Origin: Jejuia algarum
GTDB lineage: Bacteria; Bacteroidota; Bacteroidia; Flavobacteriales; Flavobacteriaceae
Reading direction: 5' to 3'
Length of the DNA stretch: 64,000 nt
Assembly (NCBI GenBank): GCA_947495775.1
Contig: CANMAQ010000001.1
Span: forward strand, 186,001 to 250,000
Shown: positions 17,564-24,581 of the stretch, one piece after another
Layout of the letters: each line of letters opens with the position of its first letter
How positions within the stretch are numbered: the stretch's first letter is position 1
Notes under the pieces: generated by a model
The model's input: only the letters and a program-made list of their open reading frames with translations
What the model was told of the DNA's origin: nothing
Database searches by the model: none
Made by a program: the position numbers and the translations under genes

Positions 17564-18134
17564 GTGTCAAAAAAAAGTAAAACCATTTTAGAAACCGCTC
17601 TAGAAGCAGTTCCAGAATTTCGTGTATTAGTAGACAAACTCACTTTGAGTTTTAGTATTAATGGTAAATCAAAAAGTACCATCTCCAACTATTTTTAGAA
17701 TATTTAGGACGCTATACACATAAAATAGCCATTAGCAATCATAGGCTATTAGCTATTTATAAGACGGCTAAAACATTGACCTTTAGCTTGAAAAACTACA
17801 GGAAACAAGGTAAAAAAACAACGCAGACCTTAGCGATAAGCGAATTTATAAGGTGGTTTCAAAATCATATTTTACCGAAGGGCTTTACAAGAATACGACA
17901 TTACGGGTTTTTAAGTAGCAGTTGGAAACGAAATTACCGCAATTACAACTGCAAGTCATGGATCGTGAAATAGAATCTATTGTCGTTTTAGTCTCTGAAG
18001 AAAAGCCCATGCATCGCAAATGTAAATATTGCAAAACCTGGGTTTTAATTACCTTATTCACCTTTGATAGTCGTGCCCCACCAAAAAATTATAAAATAAT
18101 AGCAGCACGTAAAATACTCAAATACAAACACTAA
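17564..18134 (+). pseudogene. Remnant of IS91-family element (integrase start plus Y2-transposase end)
   Basis: 17564-17698 encodes the first about 45 residues of a tyrosine-recombinase type integrase ('SKTILETALEAVPEF', 'KSKSTISNYF') and then stops. From 17701, in another frame, the IS91-type transposase motif YLGRYTHKIAISNHRLL begins and runs through 'LPKGFTRIRHYGFLSS' to 17973. The end of the protein (C-x2-C and RAPPKNY) continues after a frameshift at 17922-18134. So most of the integrase and the transposase N-terminal half are gone. It is a degraded element lying between darT and the 18416 gene. Confidence 0.75.
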
Positions 18135-18347
18135 GGCTATGGCATGACACTCATACAGGATAGCTATGATCTAAACTCAAATAATTAAAGTAAACAGCAT
18201 GTTTTTAAGGCTTTATATAACTTGAAGCCTTTTAAATCTTGAAACCTATAAACATAAAGACGGTCTCTTCTTCTCCTAACTGCTAATCTTTAGCTTATAA
18301 AATACATCTCAATTGTTTTACCCCTTATCCAAGTGACGGATCAGTCA

Positions 18348-18398
18348 ACAGGCATATAGCGTTAGCCTATCGGCACGCCATACGCTTCTTAGTTATTG
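18348..18398. repeat. Imperfect palindrome repeat, copy B (attC-like?)
   Basis: The 42-nt core matches copy A (15691-15740) with six transitions. It starts TATAGCG, has an inner GCC/GGC stem and ends TTAGTTAT, 18-20 nt beyond the stop of the minus-strand gene 18416-18967. On the minus strand it reads AAC...GTT at its ends, as simple attC sites do. A weaker similar stretch (TAGCGTAGAGCCTGATAG, near 18995-19012) occurs upstream of the same gene. Confidence 0.5.
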
Positions 18399-18415
18399 TA
18401 AAACGTTTTTTATTT

Positions 18416-18967
18416 CTAAATTCCACTCAAAATTAATCCACTAATTATGAAAATTAATAAAGAAATCAGAAACGGTTTTTTTGATTTATAAATGTCCGAA
18501 ATTAAATTCCAACAATACAAATAGATAAAAATTGGAATCATAAATCCTAAATAAGCAAAATCCTTTTCAATTGTCAATTCGACTCCAGCAAGAAACCAAA
18601 ACATTCTTAATAGAAAAAGCAATGTTCCAAATAAAATCCAAATCGGATTAATTTGAGCCATTCTTAATTTCAAGGTTTTTCTTCTGTTTGTTGCAAATGG
18701 TTTACTCATCCATAAATAGGTCGTAAAGCAAAAAGAAAACCCAATTGACGCAAATCCGATTAAAGTCAAATAATAAGTTGAAAACTCATAGGTTATAATA
18801 TTCGACCAGCTTAAATTCGTAATTACGTCTCCAATATTACATAGCTTTAAAGTCAGTCGAAATAGAGAATTGAAAATTAGACTAAATCCGATTCCGATTA
18901 CAATTCCGCTATAAAACCGGAACTTTCCAATTTCGTTTATCGTGAAGTCAGATTTGAGTTTTTTCAA
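18416..18967 (-). CDS. Hypothetical membrane protein
   Basis: 183 residues with about five hydrophobic segments and a short cytoplasmic start (MKKLKSDFTINEIGKF). It contains 'FSFCFTTYLWMSKPFATN' and a terminal hydrophobic helix ending ILSGI. No family is recognised. It is an isolated gene flanked by palindrome copy B on its 3' side and by mobile-element scraps on its 5' side, like a single captured cassette. Codon use is strongly AT-biased. Function unknown. Confidence 0.55.
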   Translation of the reverse strand: MKKLKSDFTINEIGKFRFYSGIVIGIGFSLIFNSLFRLTLKLCNIGDVITNLSWSNIITYEFSTYYLTLIGFASIGFSFCFTTYLWMSKPFATNRRKTLKLRMAQINPIWILFGTLLFLLRMFWFLAGVELTIEKDFAYLGFMIPIFIYLYCWNLISDIYKSKKPFLISLLIFIISGLILSGI

Positions 18968-19489
18968 TTCAGCGTAATGTTTGTTTTAACGTTGTAGTAG
19001 CGTAGAGCCTGATAGTTCTGTTAAATTTCTTACTAAATTAGTAAAATTTACGAGACTGTTAGCGTCCCCTTCATCAAACCGTGCTTGAAGTTTTCTCTCA
19101 TACGGCTTACCGATAGAATTCTTTATTGAGCTTTCGCATGGGTTTTAAGACGTGCATACTTTTCTATATCAGTAAGCCGTAAAAGCCGGACTAAATTTTC
19201 ATAGGGCCTCTGGCGTAGCTTCCGATGTGCCTTTCTACCTTTACTTTTCATCTATTTAAAAAGTTTATAGTCCAAATGCGTCCTTTCTTCACAGTGTGAA
19301 GATGATGAGCTCACAAAACAAATACTATAGGGATTAGACAGGCCAATACAATCATGTAGCTCTCAGCAATAGCTTACAATCTTAAAAAGCACCTGAAATT
19401 CACTCAAAAAAAGGTTAAAAGCATTAGTTCAAGAGATATTTGTGCATCAATAGTTGAAACTTGACCTGTGTTTAAATTTGAAAATCGTT
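18968..19489. other. Gene-poor stretch with mobile-element scraps
   Basis: No convincing gene. On the minus strand a 42-codon frame (19123-19251, start MKSKGRKAHRKLRQRP) ends shortly before the group II intron-like block at 19062-19110. The region separates the 18416 gene from the broken PoNi copy, whose 3' part is missing here. It looks like a junction left by past insertion and deletion. Confidence 0.45.
19062..19110 (-). mobile_element. Group II intron-like fragment
   Basis: On the minus strand the block reads AAGCCGTATGAGAGAA, then CTTCAAGCACGGTTTGATG and AAGGGGACGC. This resembles the conserved 'GCCGTATG ... GTACGGTT ... GAGGGG' stretch found in bacterial group II introns. No reverse transcriptase frame is left, so it would be a small relic. 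Identification is by resemblance only. Confidence 0.35.
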
Positions 19490-19714
19490 CTACATCATTG
19501 TCAAAACGAGATATTTGACAGAAATACTCCAATAATTAAAAGGCGTTATAGTATCCTGTATGACCATATCATCTAAATTATTTGTCAATTTCTCTATGAC
19601 TTTTTCATTTCTATTTAGCTGGTTTAAAAAATAGTTATAATCCTTATGCGCTGCTCTTATTCCAATCTCTTCTTCTTTTTGTTTTGAGGACAATACGTTT
19701 TTTAAAAATCCCAT
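19490..19714 (-). pseudogene. Truncated PoNi-type immunity gene (fourth copy)
   Basis: The start MGFLKNVLSSKQKEEEIGIR is the same as in the three intact copies upstream. The frame continues in the N-terminal (DUF1910-like) part to 'PFNYWSISVKYL' and then runs into unrelated codons and a stop after 74 residues. The whole DUF1911-type C-terminal part is missing. Start and previous stop are 1 nt apart as in the other copies, so this is the last member of a tandem array cut off by a deletion or insertion near 19505. Confidence 0.75.
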
Positions 19715-19715
19715 G

Positions 19716-20498
19716 TTAAGCGCTTTCATCATCATTCCAATGCACCATATCATAGGGATAATGGGGATGGTCTTTAAAACGAGTATCATCTAAGCCCATT
19801 ACCTTAACCACTGCGGCGGCTTCCCAACACCAATAACCAGAATAGCCCCATTGCCTTTTATGGCTATCATACCAAGGGTCATTTTTATGCAATTCATACC
19901 ATTTTTCTAAATAGTCTTTCATTCTAATTTGAGCCTCTTTTTTATCAAGTTGTGTTAAATCAACTATTTTTTGATAAAGATTAGGAATCAAAACAGTATC
20001 TGGAACTACTTTATTAGCATTTCTTGAATGTAAAAGATAGCCCAATACATAATCTGGCTTCCAATCTTTTAAATTAGAATTACGTTCTGTTTTATCTACA
20101 TATTCTATGAGTTGATTAATTTCAGCATCAGAAACTTCAAAAAGAATAGCTAATGAGACCATAGCAATCATGTCGGAATAGGTAGCTTCTTCTTCATCCC
20201 AACCTTTTATATAATATTCTAAACCTATTAAGTAATCTTTTTTGATTACTGACACTTTTTGATTTATAGAATATTTAAGATATACATTTCTTAAATATTT
20301 TGTAGCTACATTCCAAAAGTGAAAAGGTTCTATCTTATTATTTTGTTGAAGCTCTTCATTGCTATTAATAAGCATTTTTATCATCTCTTTTTCTTGCTCT
20401 AAACTAGCCTCAAAAAAGGATTGGTTTTTATATTCCGCTCTTATTTCAATCTCTTCCTCTTTTTGTTTTGAGGACAATACGTTTTTTAAAAACCCCAT
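19716..20498 (-). CDS. PoNi-type (DUF1910/DUF1911) immunity protein, copy 3
   Basis: 260 residues from the ATG at 20498; longer starts upstream (MILVLK...) come from antiparallel reading of the preceding gene end and are rejected. The C-terminal pattern 'WYDSHKRQWGYSGYWCWEAAAVVK' (truncated) and 'HYPYDMVHW' is the DUF1911 hallmark of proteins that neutralise PoNe DNase toxins. The middle is nearly identical to copy 1 (21290-22072), but residues about 20-70 differ, so the array is mosaic. It follows copy 2 with 1 nt between stop and start. No PoNe toxin gene is seen nearby. Confidence 0.82.
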   Translation of the reverse strand: MGFLKNVLSSKQKEEEIEIRAEYKNQSFFEASLEQEKEMIKMLINSNEELQQNNKIEPFHFWNVATKYLRNVYLKYSINQKVSVIKKDYLIGLEYYIKGWDEEEATYSDMIAMVSLAILFEVSDAEINQLIEYVDKTERNSNLKDWKPDYVLGYLLHSRNANKVVPDTVLIPNLYQKIVDLTQLDKKEAQIRMKDYLEKWYELHKNDPWYDSHKRQWGYSGYWCWEAAAVVKVMGLDDTRFKDHPHYPYDMVHWNDDESA

Positions 20499-20499
20499 G

Positions 20500-21288
20500 T
20501 TAAGCGCTTTCATCATCATTCCAATGCACCATATCATAGGGATAGTGGGGGTGGTCTTTAAAACGAGTATCATCTAAGCCCATTACCTTAACCACTGCGG
20601 CGGCTTCCCAACACCAATAACCAGAGTAACCACGATGTTTTTTATGGTTATCATACCAAGAATCTAACTTATGTAGATTATACCAATTATTTAGATATTT
20701 TTCTAGCTCAATAATTGCTTCTTCTTCATCACTTGAATCAATCGTTTTTTCTATTCCCTCATATAAAATTGGAAATAACAAATCTTTAGGTATTTTAATA
20801 TTTTTATCAATGGTATTCAATAAATAACCAATAATTTTATCAGGCTTGTAGATCGTTAATTTTTTATTCACATTCATAGTTTGAATAAAATCAGATAATT
20901 TTTTTAATTTTTCCTTTGAAATTTCAAATAAGATTGATTTTGAAATAATTCTAATTAAGTCATCATATACTTCAAAATGTTCATCTAGACTTAAAATAAA
21001 ATTATCATAGGCTTTTTCGTAGGTATTTATAATAGTTGATGGTAAATCTCCTTTGGAATAATATAGGTTACTTCTTTTTTCTAAAAGACCATACAAGGTA
21101 TCGTAGTTATTAGGAAATAATTTACCTTCTCTCTCTTCTATTATTTTATTATCTTCAAGAATCGTTTGATATGCTTTCTTATTAAATTCTAATTCTTTTA
21201 TAAAATACTCATAATCCTTATGCGCTGCTCTTATTCCAATCTCTTCTTCTTTTTGTTTTGAGGAAAATACGTTTTTTAAAAATCCCAT
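20500..21288 (-). CDS. PoNi-type (DUF1910/DUF1911) immunity protein, copy 2
   Basis: 262 residues from the ATG at 21288. It keeps the array's N-terminal block (MGFLKNVFSSKQKEEEIGIR) and the C-terminal DUF1911 block (GYSGYWCWEAAAVVKVMGLD), while the middle 170 residues are strongly diverged from copies 1 and 3 (for example 'ISKSILFEISKEKLKKLSDF' in place of 'VSLAILFEVSDAEINQLIEY'). Conserved ends with a variable centre suggest recombination between copies and different toxin specificities. It is cytoplasmic, a presumed binder of a DNase toxin delivered by T6SS of competitors. Confidence 0.82.
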   Translation of the reverse strand: MGFLKNVFSSKQKEEEIGIRAAHKDYEYFIKELEFNKKAYQTILEDNKIIEEREGKLFPNNYDTLYGLLEKRSNLYYSKGDLPSTIINTYEKAYDNFILSLDEHFEVYDDLIRIISKSILFEISKEKLKKLSDFIQTMNVNKKLTIYKPDKIIGYLLNTIDKNIKIPKDLLFPILYEGIEKTIDSSDEEEAIIELEKYLNNWYNLHKLDSWYDNHKKHRGYSGYWCWEAAAVVKVMGLDDTRFKDHPHYPYDMVHWNDDESA

Positions 21289-21289
21289 G

Positions 21290-22072
21290 TTAATCGATTT
21301 TTTCATCATTCCAATGCACCATATCATAGGGATAGTGGGGGTGGTCTTTAAAACGAGTATCATCTAAGCCCATTACCTTAACCACTGCAGCGGCTTCCCA
21401 ACACCAATAACCAGAATAGCCCCATTGCCTTTTATGGCTATCATACCAAGAGTCATTTTTATGCAATTCATACCATTTTTCTAAATAGTCTTTCATTCTA
21501 ATTTGAGCCTCTTTTTTATCAAGTTGTGTTAAATCAACTATTTTTTGATAAAGATTAGGAATCAAAACAGTATCTGGAACTACTTTATTAGCATTTCTTG
21601 AATGTAAAAGATAGCCCAATACATAATCTGGCTTCCAATCTTTTAAATTAGAATTACGTTCTGTTTTATCTACATATTCTATGAGTTGATTAATTTCAGC
21701 ATCAGAAACTTCGAAAAGAATAGCTAATGAGACCATAGTAATCATGTCGGAATAGGTAGCTTCTTCTTCATCCCAACCTTTTATATAATATTCTAAACCT
21801 GTTAAATAATCTTTTTTGATTACTGACACTTTTTGATTTATAGAATATTTAAGATATACCTTGTCGAGAAATTCCATTGATACTCCCCAGTCATTGAAAG
21901 GGGTAAATTCCCCTTTTTCTTTAAGTAAAAGATTATCCTTAGTTAGAGTTTCTATAATATTTTCATTAATATTTAATTGCTTTATGAAATATTTATAATC
22001 CTTATGCGCTGCTCTTATTTCGATCTCTTCCTCTTTTTGTTTTGAGGAAAATACGTTTTTTAAAAATCCCAT
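21290..22072 (-). CDS. PoNi-type (DUF1910/DUF1911) immunity protein, copy 1
   Basis: 260 residues beginning MGFLKNVFSSKQKEEEIEIR. A DUF1910-like helical N-terminal half is followed by the DUF1911 block ending 'HYPYDMVHWNDEKID'. It is the first of four tandem copies downstream of the T6SS effector and two TPR-like genes; the next copy begins 1 nt after its stop. PoNi proteins bind and block PoNe-type DNase domains. Since the local effector carries a different nuclease type, these may protect against incoming toxins of kin or rivals. Confidence 0.82.
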   Translation of the reverse strand: MGFLKNVFSSKQKEEEIEIRAAHKDYKYFIKQLNINENIIETLTKDNLLLKEKGEFTPFNDWGVSMEFLDKVYLKYSINQKVSVIKKDYLTGLEYYIKGWDEEEATYSDMITMVSLAILFEVSDAEINQLIEYVDKTERNSNLKDWKPDYVLGYLLHSRNANKVVPDTVLIPNLYQKIVDLTQLDKKEAQIRMKDYLEKWYELHKNDSWYDSHKRQWGYSGYWCWEAAAVVKVMGLDDTRFKDHPHYPYDMVHWNDEKID

Positions 22073-22129
22073 GTTATTTTTTTAGTAAGAAAAATCAAAA
22101 AGCTAAAAATGTAGATTGTCTTGCCCTAT

Positions 22130-22570
22130 TTAATCCTGAATCAAATCACCATTTTCATCTTTTGAAGTATCAATAAGGTCTTTTATGGATTGTATATACT
22201 TTTCGTCTTCATCTTCAAAAATGTCTTCCCCCTCTATCATATAAGCTCTTAAAAGATATTCTTTTGATTTTTCAAAGTCCTCTAACTCATAAAGGACTTG
22301 TCCTAGAGAAAAATGTATGTAACCATTACTAATGCCATCTGGACAATTAAGAGCATTAAAGTAACTCTCTTTCGATTGCTCTACTTCTCCTTTAGAAAAA
22401 TAAACATCGCCAATACTGGTATACAACCACGTACTTGCTTCCCAATCTGTTTTAGGACTAGGAATAAGGTTTAAAGCCGCTTCGTATTTGCGTAAGGCTT
22501 GTTGTAATTGTTCTGCTTCAAACAACACATTGCCTTCTTCACTAAGTTGTTCTATTTTTTGATAGTCCAT
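22130..22570 (-). CDS. TPR-repeat protein, probable immunity protein
   Basis: 146 residues of helical tetratricopeptide-like repeats ('GNVLFEAEQLQQALRKYEAA', 'SIGDVYFSKGEVEQSKESYF', 'SLGQVLYELEDFEKSKEYLL'), then an acidic tail (EDIFEDEDEKY). Its sequence is related to the product of 22590-23027, which shares the FEDEDxKY end motif. It sits right after that gene in the effector operon. Small acidic helical-repeat proteins downstream of polymorphic toxins are commonly the cognate immunity proteins; that role is inferred. Confidence 0.7.
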   Translation of the reverse strand: MDYQKIEQLSEEGNVLFEAEQLQQALRKYEAALNLIPSPKTDWEASTWLYTSIGDVYFSKGEVEQSKESYFNALNCPDGISNGYIHFSLGQVLYELEDFEKSKEYLLRAYMIEGEDIFEDEDEKYIQSIKDLIDTSKDENGDLIQD

Positions 22571-22589
22571 TTTCTAACAGTCTTAAAAA

Positions 22590-23027
22590 CTATTCTTTTA
22601 TATATTTTTCAGGATTGAGATAAAAATCTTTATATTTTGGATCTTCGTCTTCAAAATATCTTCCGCCAGCAATTTCAAAAACTTCTTTAAATCTGATTAA
22701 CGAATCTTCATATTCTCCTATTTCAAATTTATATTTAGCTATAGCAAAAGAACAATCTTCATCACTATGATGTAAATTATTATTATTCTCAATCATTCTA
22801 TTCAACCAAATTTTAGCTTTGTCATATTTTTTTTCTTTAATATAGTCTTCAAAACTATATTTTGCAATATTATATGCTTCTGAAAATTCCTTTGGATTAG
22901 GAAAAATTAAATATGCTTCTTTTAAAAATTCAAATGATTTTTCTTTTTCATTTGATTCATATAATGAGTAAGCTTTATCAACCAAGTCTTCAACTTTTTG
23001 TTGTTCAATACTATTCAATAATTTCAT
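22590..23027 (-). CDS. TPR-like protein, probable cognate immunity of the 23038 effector
   Basis: 145 residues, all-helical with degenerate TPR-like units ('KAYSLYESNEKEKSFEFLKE', 'AKYKFEIGEYEDSLIRFKEV') and the end motif YFEDEDPKY shared with the next gene product. It starts 10 nt after the stop of the nuclease effector, the usual position of a cognate immunity gene. Lack of a signal peptide fits a cytoplasmic protein. No named family is recognised beyond helical repeats. The pairing is by position only. Confidence 0.7.
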   Translation of the reverse strand: MKLLNSIEQQKVEDLVDKAYSLYESNEKEKSFEFLKEAYLIFPNPKEFSEAYNIAKYSFEDYIKEKKYDKAKIWLNRMIENNNNLHHSDEDCSFAIAKYKFEIGEYEDSLIRFKEVFEIAGGRYFEDEDPKYKDFYLNPEKYIKE

Positions 23028-23037
23028 GATTTTAACA

Positions 23038-24561
23038 TTATTTTAATGGTGTTAGGTATTTTGTTGTCTTCCCTAATATTGCTCCTTTAGAACGATTTTT
23101 TTTAAAATATTCCAAAACATAATTATTTGAATCCAACATCCACTTTCTGACTTCTTTAGATTTGGCTCCTAATTTACGACCTTCTTTATTCCACCATGTA
23201 ACCGCATCTTCAATATGTCCCATATCCGCTTCTTTAATGTTTCTCCACATCTTATTATCTAAATCATAAAATTGCTTTACCCCCCTTTTAATCCTTGCTG
23301 TAGGAGGAACTTCTTTCATCATTCTCTCAAACACCTCCCTACCTGTTCTGGAAGCTTTTCCTGGTGTTTTACCTAAATACATTAAACGTTTACTTATGGT
23401 TTTAAGCGAGCCTTTAAAACAAGCAATATTATGGACCAACCACTCCCAAGTTCCTACAAAATAGGTATGCCAATCGGCTACCTCAAAGTTATAGACTTTC
23501 TTTTTAGTGTACAAAAAATTTGTAGCTTCTATACGCTGCCAGTTGCCGCTTTTGGTTTTTATTTGGTCTTCTAAAGTTAAATCTGCTGCATCTTTCCAAC
23601 CGCTTTGGGTATAAAAAGGATGCTCTGCAGTGGTTTCTATAACTTCGTTGCCTAAGGTAAGTGCTATGGTGGCGTCGATGTCTTTTTCCATTATGGTAAC
23701 TACAGGCTTTAAATCGCTTTGGCCTGTTGCTTCGTTATACGCCCAAACATAGTCGCCTTGCCGAATATCTTCTATGTTTTTATGACCGTCTTTTACAGCT
23801 ACTTTTGTGCCTGCGGTAAAACAGGCAAACACACATACTTTAGCATTTTTTATAACAAAATCGTCTACTTTTTTAGCTGCGGCTTTGGCAAAACCTTTGC
23901 CTACTTGTTTCATGCCTTGTTTTGTACCTAATTTGGCCGCAGTACTTAAGGCTTTTTGTGCTGTTTTTTTAGCAGCTACTTTTAAGCCGCCTTTTATAGC
24001 ACCTTTGGCTGCTGCTGTACCTACAGATGCTGTACCTAAGGTAACAATATCTAATACCAAGAAGCCTGCATTAAGGGCAACCATACCCCAGTTGCCTTTT
24101 GCACCTTCTCGTACCATACCAATAATATTACCTACAACGGGTATAAGTTCTGCGGTGTCCCACCAGCCCCAACCACTATCGTCGTCTTCCCCATGTTCTT
24201 CCATGAGTTTATCGTACTCCTCGGGAGGTATTGGGACTTGCCCGCTGGTAATAAATTCTATTTTACCTCCTGTACCGCAAGGCATTTTACTTTTAAAGAG
24301 AATGGTGTCTTGGCCTTTTACCTTTACTTTATAGGTATCTGTCCAAGCTATGGGGGCAGGTGTGCAGGGGCTTCCATTTTTTACAGAACAGGCTCCAAAA
24401 GACGGAATATTTGTCATAGGGGCTTTGTCTGCTTTGGTGGTGACCAAGCAGCCATTAATTTTTATGTGCGTATTAGATGTGGGAGTAAATGGTGCAGGTA
24501 AGGCGCCTTTATCGCACATCATGAGGGCATCTTTAACAACATATTCTAAATCATGTGGCAT
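23038..24561 (-). CDS. T6SS polymorphic effector: PAAR-like (DUF4280), Hint, nuclease toxin
   Basis: 507 residues. N-terminal 1-115: DUF4280/PAAR-like tip domain rich in conserved Cys ('ALMMCDKGA', 'INGCLVTTKADKAP', 'MPCGTGGKI') that caps VgrG. A hydrophobic segment lies at about 140-190. A Hint autoproteolysis domain spans C247 (CFTAGTKV), through TTAEHPFY, to the VHN end (N378), which would release the toxin. C-terminal 385-507: 'TGREVFERM', 'ADMGHIEDAVTWWN', 'NRSKGA', resembling HNH/Endo VII (GH-E-like) nucleases. It acts on nucleic acid of target cells. Immunity genes follow directly. The nuclease subtype is tentative. Confidence 0.82.
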   Translation of the reverse strand: MPHDLEYVVKDALMMCDKGALPAPFTPTSNTHIKINGCLVTTKADKAPMTNIPSFGACSVKNGSPCTPAPIAWTDTYKVKVKGQDTILFKSKMPCGTGGKIEFITSGQVPIPPEEYDKLMEEHGEDDDSGWGWWDTAELIPVVGNIIGMVREGAKGNWGMVALNAGFLVLDIVTLGTASVGTAAAKGAIKGGLKVAAKKTAQKALSTAAKLGTKQGMKQVGKGFAKAAAKKVDDFVIKNAKVCVFACFTAGTKVAVKDGHKNIEDIRQGDYVWAYNEATGQSDLKPVVTIMEKDIDATIALTLGNEVIETTAEHPFYTQSGWKDAADLTLEDQIKTKSGNWQRIEATNFLYTKKKVYNFEVADWHTYFVGTWEWLVHNIACFKGSLKTISKRLMYLGKTPGKASRTGREVFERMMKEVPPTARIKRGVKQFYDLDNKMWRNIKEADMGHIEDAVTWWNKEGRKLGAKSKEVRKWMLDSNNYVLEYFKKNRSKGAILGKTTKYLTPLK

Positions 24562-24581
24562 AGTATCTACGTTTTAGACGA

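Noticed and set aside
19715..21363. Longer starts (MILVLKT...) of the PoNi copies
   Set aside because: The extra 25 residues are the end of the preceding copy read in another frame; all copies share the MGFLKNV start placed 1 nt after the previous stop.
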